Assembly (NCBI RefSeq): GCF_026013605.1
Contig: NZ_JAPDPJ010000030.1
Location: 1 to 64,000, forward strand
DNA length: 64,000 nt
Source: Plebeiibacterium sediminum
Lineage (GTDB): Bacteria > Bacteroidota > Bacteroidia > Bacteroidales > Marinilabiliaceae
Direction of reading: 5' to 3'
The translations under genes were made by a program, and so were the position numbers. Below the pieces are notes generated by a model that searched no databases, was not told the origin of the DNA, and worked only from the letters and a program-made list of their open reading frames with translations. Each line of letters begins with the position of its first letter. Position 1 is the first letter of the stretch. This document shows, in pieces, positions 53,134 to 63,187 of the stretch.

Positions 53134-55194
53134 TTAATTATTCTGTAATATTTTAAATTCAGTTCTCCTATTCCGAGCTCTGCCTTCCGGATTATCCTTC
53201 CCATCAGGATATGTATTAGGAACAATAGGGGCAGATTCACCATAGCCACTATATTTAAGCCTACTTTTATTAATTCCTTTTTCTATAAGGTATGCTGCTA
53301 CATTGCCAGCTCTTTTTATTGATAGCTCTTGGTTATATTGAGTGTTTCCTATATTATCAGTATGAGATCTTATTTCTACCATGACATCAGGATATAATTG
53401 TAGGAATTTTAGTAAAGTAGAATCCAGAGTAGCTTTGCTTTGTAGATTTAGTGTTGTTTGGTTAAATTCATAGTATATATTTTCAAGTATAATTGTATTC
53501 TTAGCTATTGATTTAGTAACTATAGGTTTTAAAGGTATATCTATAATATTTTTACTTGTTGTAATTGCATTAAAAGATTTTCTTTTGTCGAGAACCCTGT
53601 TATCATTAATAAAAATTTCATAATCATATCCTTTAGGTACTAAAAAGGAAAATCGGCCTTCAGAATCAGTATGTTTTTGGGAAATAAAAACACTATTAAC
53701 AGAATCCTTCTTTATATACAAGTTTATTTCACTGTTGGTAAGCGGTTTTTTTAATGTTTTATCTATAGTACTGTCATTATTTATAGATTGATTAAATAAT
53801 ATTTCTTGAGATAAGAGTTGTCCTTTTATGTTTATCTTTTGCGGAGCACCTTTTTGCCAGCTGAAAATATCATCGCAACATGTGTTGTGAGCCACCGAGT
53901 TTCCTCCTGGTCTATTAGATGTAAGAAAGCCCTTGTTTCCTAACTCATTTTCGGTATAATACATGTCATCTACAGATGAATTGAAAGGGCGACCTAAATT
54001 ATCAGGAGGACTCTCCCAGTTAACCATATCTCCTTTTGTACAGAAAATATCTAATCCACCATAGCCAGGCCATCCATCCGAACTGAAATACATTAAATGT
54101 TGCTCTTTGTCGAAAAAAGGAGTTGTTTCATTACCAAATGAATTAATCCTAATTCCTGCATTAATTGGATGAGAATATTTATGTGTTTTTACATTAAAAG
54201 TAAAGTACCAAATATCAGTTCCCCCATATCCTTCTGGTCTATCCGATATGAAATATATCACTTCAAGGTTGGGATTATAACAAGTGCCAATAGCTGGCTG
54301 TGTAGATGAATAATTGTCTATATTAATACTTTGTTTTAACAATATAGGTTCAGACCATGTATTGTTTTTTTGTTCGGTTACGTAAATATGTGTAATAATT
54401 TTATTGTTCCAGTTCTTTTTACTTATAGTAAAGTAAAACCTTTGTTTATCAAAGGAAAAAACACCATTTCCGGTATCGAACTTGTTGCTGTTTATAAATG
54501 GTGACTTAGCCGGATTCCCTCCAAACCATTGTTTATCTTTAGTTAAAACAGATGTGTAAAAATTACGTTTGGGAAATTTATCATAGCTATTGTAATACAT
54601 TAATGAATCAACTTTAGTAGATGTATAAATGAACACAGTATCGTTCAAATAAAAAGGATTTGATTCTACGTGTGGACTATTAATACTTTGATTAAGCCTT
54701 GTTAGAATAATACTGTCATTCATAAAGTTGTTTTCTAATACTAATTTACAACCATGAATGTGTGTGTCTACCATTTGATCAAAATAGTGAGGCATCCATT
54801 TTTTTTTGTGAGAATATTTGATGGACTTTAGGGTCTGTAAAGCATCTTTATGTTTGTTTAAGTGTTGTAAAACTATGGCTTTGTAATAATTGACTAATTC
54901 AAGTCTGTTTGAATTATTATTTTCTAAATAATTAAAAATCTTCAATGAATTCGTATAATCCCTAAAATACAAATAGGATAAAGCTAATTTCCACTTGTAA
55001 GTTTTGTTTTGTGGATAATGATTCGATAGATATGAGTATAAGTTTATTGCAGTATAATAATCTTGTTGATTGTAGGCATCGATAGCAAAATCTTTAATTT
55101 GCCATTTTTTGTATTGTTCTAAATCATTGTACTGAGCAAATGAATTTATTGAGATTAAACAAACAATTAAACCTGCTATTAATATTTTATACAT
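53134..55194 (-). CDS. OmpA-family protein with TPR and PD40 repeats
   Basis: 686 residues: signal peptide (MYKILIAGLIVCLISINSFA), TPR-like helices (about 25-130), PD40/WD40-like beta-propeller blades (about 180-430, with YFISDRPEGYGGTDIWY and YFSSDGWPGYGGLDIF), a carboxypeptidase-regulatory-like segment (about 455-560), and a C-terminal OmpA peptidoglycan-binding domain (about 575-686, with EIRSHTDNIGN and SRLKYSGYGESAPIVPN). This layout is typical of T9SS-associated proteins adjacent to porP/sprF, anchoring the outer-membrane apparatus to peptidoglycan. It overlaps the upstream PorP/SprF gene by 16 nt. Confidence 0.93.
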   Translation of the reverse strand: MYKILIAGLIVCLISINSFAQYNDLEQYKKWQIKDFAIDAYNQQDYYTAINLYSYLSNHYPQNKTYKWKLALSYLYFRDYTNSLKIFNYLENNNSNRLELVNYYKAIVLQHLNKHKDALQTLKSIKYSHKKKWMPHYFDQMVDTHIHGCKLVLENNFMNDSIILTRLNQSINSPHVESNPFYLNDTVFIYTSTKVDSLMYYNSYDKFPKRNFYTSVLTKDKQWFGGNPAKSPFINSNKFDTGNGVFSFDKQRFYFTISKKNWNNKIITHIYVTEQKNNTWSEPILLKQSINIDNYSSTQPAIGTCYNPNLEVIYFISDRPEGYGGTDIWYFTFNVKTHKYSHPINAGIRINSFGNETTPFFDKEQHLMYFSSDGWPGYGGLDIFCTKGDMVNWESPPDNLGRPFNSSVDDMYYTENELGNKGFLTSNRPGGNSVAHNTCCDDIFSWQKGAPQKINIKGQLLSQEILFNQSINNDSTIDKTLKKPLTNSEINLYIKKDSVNSVFISQKHTDSEGRFSFLVPKGYDYEIFINDNRVLDKRKSFNAITTSKNIIDIPLKPIVTKSIAKNTIILENIYYEFNQTTLNLQSKATLDSTLLKFLQLYPDVMVEIRSHTDNIGNTQYNQELSIKRAGNVAAYLIEKGINKSRLKYSGYGESAPIVPNTYPDGKDNPEGRARNRRTEFKILQNN

Positions 55195-56198
55195 GGGATG
55201 GTTAATTTTTTTAGTTTAGCTATAGGTCTCTTATAAATTAAAGTAATCTCAATTGCATTTTTATATGTTTTTGTAGATTTTAAACCAGATACGTCAATGT
55301 CATAACTTATATATGTAGTCCAATTTAAGTATCCGAATCCAAATAGTAAAATCATTGATTGAATATTTTCATTAAAAATGTTTCTTGAGTAGATTCCTAA
55401 TGAAATACTTTTAAAATTACTTTTATTGGTCGTTAATCCCTTGCCGTATTGTGTTCCTATTAATAATTCGGATGCTTTGCTTCTTAATGAATAGGAAACT
55501 TGTGGACTTAAATATTGATTTTTAAGTAATTTGTATTTAAAAATACTATGCACATTATATTTCATAGTTAGTTTGTTGTCTCCATCAATAAAGTTATCAG
55601 TAGGTTGATTGATATGTTGTACGGAAGATCCAAATAATACTTCTTGTTTTTCTTTAATTAGTGACCAAATTATTCCTGCATTTAAATCAATATAGGATGA
55701 ATTGGAGTATTTAAAATTTTCTGATAGAGGCAAGTTATTACTAAAGCCACCAATAGATCTGTCGTATTGTTCAGGAAATGTTAAGTTTTGATAGGAGAGA
55801 TTTTTATTAATATATCCAATTTGGATACCTATGCCAAGATTATTGGTTGCTGCAATTTTTATTAAACTTGAAATTGATACATAAAATTCTGAAGCAGGTA
55901 CATATATACCGTTTGAATAGTTTCTATTTAATAGTAGGCCTGCACCTAATTGGCCATTTTCAAATTTTATATTCTTATCAAAGGATCCATTAATAGTATT
56001 TATAGCTTTGCCAAAATGTTGCCCTTGAGATCTGAAGTTGCTAATAAATCGCCAATCCTCCTCAAAATATCCGGTAAATGCAGGATTTAAATTTATTGGG
56101 CTTTCAAATGTTTGAGAAAATAAATTTGTTTGACATTTTGCTTCAAGAAATACTAAAAAACTTAAAACAAATAATATTAGGATTCGTAAAGGTTGCAT
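55179..56198 (-). CDS. PorP/SprF-family type IX secretion outer-membrane protein
   Basis: 339 residues with a signal peptide (ILILFVLSFLVFLEAKC) and the PorP/SprF signature LFSQTFESPINLNPAFTGYFEEDWRFISNFRSQ at the mature N-terminus, followed by amphipathic beta strands of an outer-membrane barrel. SprF-type proteins help export or attach specific T9SS substrates, usually the adhesin encoded next to them; here the large PKD protein is divergently transcribed 66 bp away. First gene of the minus-strand operon. Confidence 0.93.
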   Translation of the reverse strand: MQPLRILILFVLSFLVFLEAKCQTNLFSQTFESPINLNPAFTGYFEEDWRFISNFRSQGQHFGKAINTINGSFDKNIKFENGQLGAGLLLNRNYSNGIYVPASEFYVSISSLIKIAATNNLGIGIQIGYINKNLSYQNLTFPEQYDRSIGGFSNNLPLSENFKYSNSSYIDLNAGIIWSLIKEKQEVLFGSSVQHINQPTDNFIDGDNKLTMKYNVHSIFKYKLLKNQYLSPQVSYSLRSKASELLIGTQYGKGLTTNKSNFKSISLGIYSRNIFNENIQSMILLFGFGYLNWTTYISYDIDVSGLKSTKTYKNAIEITLIYKRPIAKLKKLTIPCIKY

Positions 56199-56264
56199 AA
56201 ACGTTAAAAATTTTTTCTTTGGGCTTATAAATGATTATATTTATCAAACTAACCCAATACTATA

Positions 56265-59200
56265 ATGATTATACTACGAAAATTTAGTTTAAGTTACATA
56301 AAAAATTACATATCTATCTTAATGATATTTTTATGTTCTAATTTTAGTTATAGCCAAAATGAAGTTGATTTAATATCCTCGGTTCACGAAGGCTGTTCTC
56401 CTTTATTAGTGGAGTTTAATAGTAGTCTCATAAATAATGGTTCATATACTTTTTTTTGGGATTTTGGTAATGGTAATACTTCAAATTTAGAAAATCCAAC
56501 GGCAATTTTTAATGATGTAGGTAGTTATACTGTTACATTAACAATAAGTGGAGATGATGGGCAAAATGTAATACAAAAGCAAGACTATATTAGAGTTTTT
56601 GATAAACCGGAAATTGATTTTACATATTCAGACAATGTTACAGGTTGTGTTCCACAAAATATATCTTTTACAAGTATAGAATCGCCACAAGATTCTATAG
56701 ATGATTATTTGTGGGACTTTGGGGATGGAAATTTATCAACAGAGTTTAATCCCACCCACGAGTATACCAATCCGGGTATTTATAATGTTTTATTAATTGC
56801 TACCTCAAAGCATGGATGTAGTTCCAGAATTTCATATGAAAACCTTGTTCGGGTTCAGAACCCCACTGCTATATTTGATGTAATGGAGAGAAAGAGTTGT
56901 TCAGGTGAACTTGATGCGAAATTTTTTAATCAATCATACGGAATGGGTACCTTACAATATGAATGGGATTTTGGAAATAATGAATATTCAACTACTAAAG
57001 ATCCTTCATTAGTTTTTACAGACGTTGGAACTTATGATGTAAAGCTTAGAGTGATAGATGATTTAGGATGTGTGGATTCAATAATAAGGCATAATTTTAT
57101 TGATGTTTCAGAAACAAAAGCCTTGTTTGCTATTGAAAAGGATACTGTTTGTATTAATGAGGAAGTCGTATTTCAAAATCAATCAGTAAACAATCGAAAA
57201 AATTATTGGGATTTTGGTGATGGCTCTATTGCTGAATCTATTAATGGATATCATAAATATTCCACTTCAGGATTATATAAAGTAAGGCTAACTGTTGAGA
57301 ATTACGATTGTGAGGATGTCGTTGAAAAGGAAATCTATGTACAGGATATGTCTGTAGATTTTTATCTGTCTTCAGATTATGCATGTAATGTACCTGTTGC
57401 TATAAAATATGTTCCAAGCATAAATGATTTTGAAAGTTACGAGTGGCACTTTGGTAATGGAAATATAGCTACAGATAAAAGTCCAACGAATACATATGTA
57501 TTAACAAAAGCATTGGAAACTAATCAAAAAGTAACTTATAGTGATACTTTATATGTTAGAAGTAAATATGGGTGCGAAAATAAAGTAGTAAAAAGCAATG
57601 TTTTTGAAATTAATTTACCACAGATAGAGATTATTTCAGATAAAAGTTCCAGTGGATGTAAACCACTCGATTTAACTTTTGATAAAAAGATTGTATATAA
57701 TACAAACAAGGATGAGATTAAAAATCAGTATTGGGAAGTGAATGGGCAACAATACTCAGCTGAAGAAACTATGCATCGTGTTTTTTCTGAAGTCGGAAAC
57801 TATGAGATAATATTACATACCGAAACTAATTTGGGATGCACAGCTGTTGCAAAAGAAACAGTTAGTGTGGGGGAACCTCAGTTTGTTGATTTTTCTATTT
57901 CTGAAAAAGAGTATTGTGGGGAAGAATTTGTGGTTTTTGAAGATTTTACAGTTGGTAATTCAGCTATTGATAATAGAATTTGGGCTTTTGGAGATGGGGA
58001 GTCAAGTGTTTTTGGTGAATCTTTTCATCAATATGTTGATACAGGCTATATGGATGTAAAGTTGTCTGTATATAATAATGGCTGTATGTCGAGTTTGCAG
58101 AAAAATGACTTTATATATATTAAAGGACCAATATTAAAGGTTACAAGAGAGGACATTTGTGAGGAGCATTCTAAAGCTAAATTTCAATTGGAGTTAAAGG
58201 GTGTAGATAGTTATGTTTTTGATTTTGGAGATGGAACAAGTATTGAATCTTCAGAATCCCATATCAGTCATACTTATGTAAATAATGGAGGTTATGAAAT
58301 TACGGTTTCAAGTTCTAATAATGGTTGTACCTTTAACTATGAAAATTTGATTCAAATAATTAATCCTGTTTCCTTATTTGATACAATTCAGTCAAAACCA
58401 TGTGTTAACACGGAAATATTTCTGTCTGCACATAACTCCTTAAATGTATCACCATTTTTATATAATGATGAAATCAAGACATTTTTATGGAACTTTGGAG
58501 ATGAAACCGATTTGCTGTTCACTGATGAAATTACTGTTTCTCATCAATATAAGGAACAAGGTACTTATCAAATAGCTCTTATGGTAAAGGATGTGAATGG
58601 TTGCACAGATACGCTTAAAAGAAATATTGAATTTTTTAAACCTTTACCATATTTTAGTAGTAATTATATAGAGGGGTGTATGCCTGTTAAATTCCATTTT
58701 TTTGATGAATCGGAATCTTTAAATCCTATATACAAGTGGGAATGGAGTTTCGGTGATGGCTCAACTAGTATCGAACAAAACCCCCAACATGAGTTTAATA
58801 ACTTTGGTCAATTCAACATCTCTTTAACAATAGAGGATACAAAAGGTTGTAGGTCTGTGAATTTAATAAATAAAGCAATAGAAGCTATAGAACCGAATGC
58901 TGATTTTGAAAGTACAAAAAATAATATTTGTATAAATGATTCAGTTCGGTTTTATGATATTTCAAATAGCAATATTGAGTCTTTTAATTGGGATTTTGGA
59001 AATGGGTATACTAGTTCTGAACGAAATCCATCGCAAGCATATAAAGATGAAGGTAATTACGATGTAAGTCTACATATTGTTGATGATCATGGGTGTACAA
59101 CAACAACAGAAAAAAAGTTATTCATTAATGTACAAAAACCACCCAATCCTGATTTTAATAATAGCTTAACGGAATCAAATTGCTATCCATTTTTAGTAAA

Positions 59201-60623
59201 CTTTTTTGATGCGTCAGAATCTGATAATTTAGGTAGTTATCAGTGGTATTTTGGTGATAATTTTTCCGGTTCAGCATTAAAGAATCCACAGCATATCTAT
59301 AATAAACCTGGAAATTATGATGTTACCCTAATTTCGTATACAACAAATGGGTGTGCAGACACTATTGTAAAGGAGAACCTCATTGATATAAAAGGACCCT
59401 ACGCTGAAATATTAGTAAAAGACTCTGTTTGTGTGCATGATAGTATTTTGTTTTCGCTTGACAATAGTAAGAATTTATCGACTGTATTATGGGATTTTGG
59501 AGATGGTAGTTTTTCAAATGATACTATTTTAATGCATAAGTATTCAAACAAAAGAGATTATTATATAACATTATTATTAAATTCTGATCAATCTGGATTA
59601 TGTAATAAAGTATTTATAGATACTGTAAGTGTTAGTGGATTAACTGCTGACTTTTCATTTATTGATGATCAAAATAAAGGATGTGTTCCTTTTAAACCAA
59701 GTGTTATAAATAATTCAAAATATGCAAGTAGTTATTTGTGGTATACCGATTCTGGTCAACAATCTTATGATTTCAGTCCAGTCTTTAATTTTAATAATGC
59801 AGGCGAAGAAATTTTGCACCTAGTTGCCAATAATGATCTGGGATGTAAAGATACTGTTAGTTATAATATAACGATCTTTCCTCTACCAATTGTTACTTTA
59901 TCTAAGGATACTGTTATATGTAAAGGAGATGAGGCTTATCTTTTAGCCGAAGGAGGTATTTCTTACTTATGGAATAACGAATCAACATTGGATTTTAATG
60001 ATATTGACAACCCTGTTGCCAGACCTGACCAAAGTACGCAATACAAAGTACTCGTAAATGATATAAATAATTGCAGTTCTGCAGATTCATTAACTGTGGT
60101 AGTGCAGCAGCCTCCAGTAGTATCATTAAATGACACAATATTAATAATAGGTGAGCATTTAGATTTAGATATTTCTGATCCAGCCATATCAAAATTTGTT
60201 TGGAGTCCTGAAAATGAGTTGTCATGTAAATCATGCTCTAAACTAACTTTTTCGCCTTTAGAAACTACAAAATATACGGTGTCTGTAACAGATACAAGCA
60301 ATTGTTTTACATATGATTACGATTTTAATATTGGGGTGGAGAAAAAATATTCTGTTGATGTACCCAGTGCTTTTACACCCAATAATGATAACCTTAATGA
60401 TATTATTAAAGTAGAAGGATGGGGAATTGAACAATTAGTTTATTTTCGAGTATTTAATATTTCAGGAACATTATTGTTTGAAAGTAATAATATTGATATT
60501 GGTTGGGATGGAACATTTAAAGGTTCGCCGCAGCCAATAGGCATTTATAATTATGTGGTAAAGGTAAAGAGTTTTAATAGTGATTTTTTATATAAAAAGG
60601 GTAGTATAAACTTAATAAGGTAA
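56265..60623 (+). CDS. giant PKD-repeat surface adhesin with type B T9SS sorting domain
   Basis: 1452 residues. Signal peptide (about 10-30), then about 14 PKD-like repeats with the pattern WDFGDG...NP.H.Y...G.Y.V.L....GC; repeats 5, 6, 12 and 14 are the most diverged. Two Ig-like segments (about 1205-1365) precede the C-terminal sorting domain (about 1370-1452): VPSAFTPNNDNLNDIIKVEGW, FRVFNISGTLLFES, WDGTFKG, PIGIYNYVVKV, the gliding-motility/type B CTD. Substrates with this CTD are exported by T9SS and attached at the surface with a SprF partner, encoded divergently here. Many cysteines at repeat ends (..GC) suggest disulfides. Likely an adhesin or gliding protein similar in role to SprB. 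Confidence 0.92.
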   Translation: MIILRKFSLSYIKNYISILMIFLCSNFSYSQNEVDLISSVHEGCSPLLVEFNSSLINNGSYTFFWDFGNGNTSNLENPTAIFNDVGSYTVTLTISGDDGQNVIQKQDYIRVFDKPEIDFTYSDNVTGCVPQNISFTSIESPQDSIDDYLWDFGDGNLSTEFNPTHEYTNPGIYNVLLIATSKHGCSSRISYENLVRVQNPTAIFDVMERKSCSGELDAKFFNQSYGMGTLQYEWDFGNNEYSTTKDPSLVFTDVGTYDVKLRVIDDLGCVDSIIRHNFIDVSETKALFAIEKDTVCINEEVVFQNQSVNNRKNYWDFGDGSIAESINGYHKYSTSGLYKVRLTVENYDCEDVVEKEIYVQDMSVDFYLSSDYACNVPVAIKYVPSINDFESYEWHFGNGNIATDKSPTNTYVLTKALETNQKVTYSDTLYVRSKYGCENKVVKSNVFEINLPQIEIISDKSSSGCKPLDLTFDKKIVYNTNKDEIKNQYWEVNGQQYSAEETMHRVFSEVGNYEIILHTETNLGCTAVAKETVSVGEPQFVDFSISEKEYCGEEFVVFEDFTVGNSAIDNRIWAFGDGESSVFGESFHQYVDTGYMDVKLSVYNNGCMSSLQKNDFIYIKGPILKVTREDICEEHSKAKFQLELKGVDSYVFDFGDGTSIESSESHISHTYVNNGGYEITVSSSNNGCTFNYENLIQIINPVSLFDTIQSKPCVNTEIFLSAHNSLNVSPFLYNDEIKTFLWNFGDETDLLFTDEITVSHQYKEQGTYQIALMVKDVNGCTDTLKRNIEFFKPLPYFSSNYIEGCMPVKFHFFDESESLNPIYKWEWSFGDGSTSIEQNPQHEFNNFGQFNISLTIEDTKGCRSVNLINKAIEAIEPNADFESTKNNICINDSVRFYDISNSNIESFNWDFGNGYTSSERNPSQAYKDEGNYDVSLHIVDDHGCTTTTEKKLFINVQKPPNPDFNNSLTESNCYPFLVNFFDASESDNLGSYQWYFGDNFSGSALKNPQHIYNKPGNYDVTLISYTTNGCADTIVKENLIDIKGPYAEILVKDSVCVHDSILFSLDNSKNLSTVLWDFGDGSFSNDTILMHKYSNKRDYYITLLLNSDQSGLCNKVFIDTVSVSGLTADFSFIDDQNKGCVPFKPSVINNSKYASSYLWYTDSGQQSYDFSPVFNFNNAGEEILHLVANNDLGCKDTVSYNITIFPLPIVTLSKDTVICKGDEAYLLAEGGISYLWNNESTLDFNDIDNPVARPDQSTQYKVLVNDINNCSSADSLTVVVQQPPVVSLNDTILIIGEHLDLDISDPAISKFVWSPENELSCKSCSKLTFSPLETTKYTVSVTDTSNCFTYDYDFNIGVEKKYSVDVPSAFTPNNDNLNDIIKVEGWGIEQLVYFRVFNISGTLLFESNNIDIGWDGTFKGSPQPIGIYNYVVKVKSFNSDFLYKKGSINLIR

Positions 60624-60634
60624 ATGGATATAAA

Positions 60635-61729
60635 ATGAGAGAAGACAAAAAGGGGAGAGTACTTGTTGTTGATGATAATCCTAAGAATATTCAAGTAATA
60701 GCTAATTTGTTGAATGATAATGATTATTTAGTTGAAGTTGCCTTAGGAGGATTAGAGGCATTAAAATGGTGTAAAAATGAATCATTTGATTTAGTTATTT
60801 TGGATATAATGATGCCTGAAGTGGATGGTTTTGAGGCTTGTAGGCGGATTCGTGAGATTCCTAGTTATGATATTGTTTCGATTATATTTTTGTCAGCAAA
60901 AAATGATGTTGAATCAGTAGCAACCGGTTTAAAAATCGGAGGTCAGGATTATGTTTCGAAACCTTTTGATTCAATAGAGCTTTTGGCTCGCGTTGCCACA
61001 CATATTGAATTAAAAAAGAATCGGGAAATTCTATTGAAAAATAATGATATACTAAATGAAACTGTCCATAAAAAAACGCAGGAATTAAAAGTATTAAACC
61101 AAAAATTAGTCAATATATCTTTTATAAAAAATAAGTTTATTGAATTTATTGGAGATAATATTTCTAAGCCTATTGAAGATATTCATAAAATATTGAACAG
61201 AATCAAATCATTAGCAGAATCTCAAAAACTTTATAATTCAATTCAACAATTAGATATACCTCTTGAAAGAATTAATTATTTAACCCAATTAACTAATGAA
61301 ATATCACAACTAAATAAAGATGAGAAAATTCAAATTAGTAAAGTGAGCTTAAATGGATTAGTTGATCATATTATTATTAATAAGGAGAAATTGTTTGAAA
61401 ATAAAAGTATTGAACTAATTGTTAAATTGAGTAATCAAATAGACGTTTTGATCAATAATAAAATTGTATTTGATAGCATATCGGGTATTCTGGAAGCTTT
61501 AATTGATATATTAGAATATAAAACAGGAGTTAGAATTACTTCTTTCCAAAGCGGAAATGTGGTAGAATTAAAAATTGAGGCGTCTTTCAATAATAATAAA
61601 GAACATAATGAATCTTTGTGCTTGTTTGTTAGTTATAATGAGCTTGTTATGGAGCATATGAATGGAAAGTTTGAAATAAATAGTAACGGTACAGAAATGT
61701 CTGAATTGAAATGGATTTTTTCTGTTTGA
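60635..61729 (+). CDS. receiver fused to a degenerate histidine kinase
   Basis: 364 residues: an apparently intact receiver (VVDDNP, D57 in ILDIMMP, K109 in VSKPF), a coiled coil (about 125-160), and a region that aligns with the kinase core of the 39929 protein but lacks its active residues. Where that protein has LISHEIRTPL, this one has FIGDNISKPI, so the phospho-acceptor histidine is D174. No N box or GxGxGL glycine motif is visible in 180-364. It probably works as a receiver-controlled binding or dimerisation protein and not as an enzyme. It starts 11 nt after the PKD adhesin and is likely co-transcribed with it. Confidence 0.85.
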   Translation: MREDKKGRVLVVDDNPKNIQVIANLLNDNDYLVEVALGGLEALKWCKNESFDLVILDIMMPEVDGFEACRRIREIPSYDIVSIIFLSAKNDVESVATGLKIGGQDYVSKPFDSIELLARVATHIELKKNREILLKNNDILNETVHKKTQELKVLNQKLVNISFIKNKFIEFIGDNISKPIEDIHKILNRIKSLAESQKLYNSIQQLDIPLERINYLTQLTNEISQLNKDEKIQISKVSLNGLVDHIIINKEKLFENKSIELIVKLSNQIDVLINNKIVFDSISGILEALIDILEYKTGVRITSFQSGNVVELKIEASFNNNKEHNESLCLFVSYNELVMEHMNGKFEINSNGTEMSELKWIFSV

Positions 61730-61842
61730 TAAATCAATACTGATTGAAGAATAATGTGTTATCAATAATATTGTTTTATTATATGTTTCAAGTTCATTAA
61801 AAAATTGTACATTAATTAAATTAATATCAATACCTAAAAATT

Positions 61843-62736
61843 ATGAAGAAATTAAGTTATGTTATAGTGCTTATTATTGTCTTGATAAGTTCTTTAATCA
61901 GTTGTTCTTATTCACAGACAAAATCAGAATCCGTAAAGGAAGGATTAATATATGATTCTTTAAATGTAATCAATTCAACTAGTAAAGTGTTTTATGCTTT
62001 ACCTTCACCAGAAGAAGTAATAGATTATGTTACAAATAATCAAATTAGATTTTCAAGCAAACTATTGATTGGGACAAAATTAGAACCTTCTAAAGATTTT
62101 AAAGATAATAAAACTATTTTGTTGGGACTTTATTTTGCGGATATGGCTTATTTAAGTGTTTATAAACGCAGTGATTTAATGGGGAGTTATTTTAGTAAAG
62201 TAGATAGGTTAATAAAAGATATAGGACTTCATCCAGATATTTCAAATGATCAATATACTAAGATTATGTACTCAACTTCTTATCCGGATTCTCTTTATGT
62301 AATTTCAAGAGAATTATATGATGGTGTTATTAATTATTTGCAAGAATTTGATGAAGGACGTACTCTGACTCTATTGTCTGTTGGTACTATTGTGGAAAGC
62401 TTATATTTGTCATCATATATTCAATCAGATTTTGAAAAACAAAAGGAATCTGTAAATAAAATAGCAGAACAACAGTTGATTTACAAAGATGTTATTAGTT
62501 TAGTTAATGAGTATACAAATGAGCCTTTTTTTGAACAACTATATCATAACTTAAAAGTAGTAGAGCAGTCATTTGAAAATTTAAAGGTTAAGAATTCTAA
62601 GAAGGAAGTTGAAATAGATAGTGATGGAAAAGTGGTTATTAAAGGTAAAAATGATTATGATATTAATGAGGAAGACTATTTTATTTTTCTTGATAATATT
62701 CATGATTTAAGAGTTTTTCTACTTAATTCAATATAG
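61843..62736 (+). CDS. lipoprotein of unknown function, T9SS-adjacent
   Basis: 297 residues with a lipoprotein signal (VIVLIIVLISSLISCSY; lipobox LISC). The mature protein is helical, with KVFYALPSPEEVIDYV near the start, a motif I associate with a group of uncharacterised Bacteroidota proteins. The C-terminal part is charged (KKEVEIDSDGKVVIKGKND). It is 8 nt from the next small secreted protein and about 110 bp after the pseudokinase. No function assigned. Confidence 0.75.
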   Translation: MKKLSYVIVLIIVLISSLISCSYSQTKSESVKEGLIYDSLNVINSTSKVFYALPSPEEVIDYVTNNQIRFSSKLLIGTKLEPSKDFKDNKTILLGLYFADMAYLSVYKRSDLMGSYFSKVDRLIKDIGLHPDISNDQYTKIMYSTSYPDSLYVISRELYDGVINYLQEFDEGRTLTLLSVGTIVESLYLSSYIQSDFEKQKESVNKIAEQQLIYKDVISLVNEYTNEPFFEQLYHNLKVVEQSFENLKVKNSKKEVEIDSDGKVVIKGKNDYDINEEDYFIFLDNIHDLRVFLLNSI

Positions 62737-62743
62737 ATGTTAT

Positions 62744-63169
62744 ATGAAAAAGAAACTTTATTTTATCTTCTTCTTCTTATTTTTAATATCTATTTCCATA
62801 ATTAGTCAAAATTGTAACTCATACTTTAAAAAATGTGCATCAGTACCTCAAGGATTTGAAGAAAGCTCTTCGTCAAGATCTTTTAAAATTCGAAAAGGTA
62901 AAAATGTACAATTTATTTTGACAGCTTATGGAGGTAGGGAGTATTTTTTTTCAATATGTGCAAAAACTAAAGTTGGAGATTTGCAGTTTAGACTGATAGA
63001 TCCTGAAAGTGAAACTGTTTTATATGATAATGCCAGTGAGGTATTATGTGAAAGTAAAATTATTAAAGTAGAGTTTACTCAAAAAATTATTATACAAGTT
63101 TTTGCTCCCAACTGGAAAAGTAATAATCTATATGAATGCGGTGGTTTTCGAATTGCATATAAAAAGTAA
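62744..63169 (+). CDS. small secreted protein, relative of the 49568 protein
   Basis: 141 residues with a signal peptide (LYFIFFFLFLISISIISQ). The stretch LQFRLIDPESETVLYDN and the following beta pattern match the protein at 49568-50077. Five or six cysteines (NCNSYFKKCA, ICAK, VLCES, ECGG) suggest disulfides. The two relatives sit at opposite ends of the T9SS-associated locus. Function unknown. Confidence 0.75.
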   Translation: MKKKLYFIFFFLFLISISIISQNCNSYFKKCASVPQGFEESSSSRSFKIRKGKNVQFILTAYGGREYFFSICAKTKVGDLQFRLIDPESETVLYDNASEVLCESKIIKVEFTQKIIIQVFAPNWKSNNLYECGGFRIAYKK

Positions 63170-63187
63170 TTTTCTAATTTAAGATGT

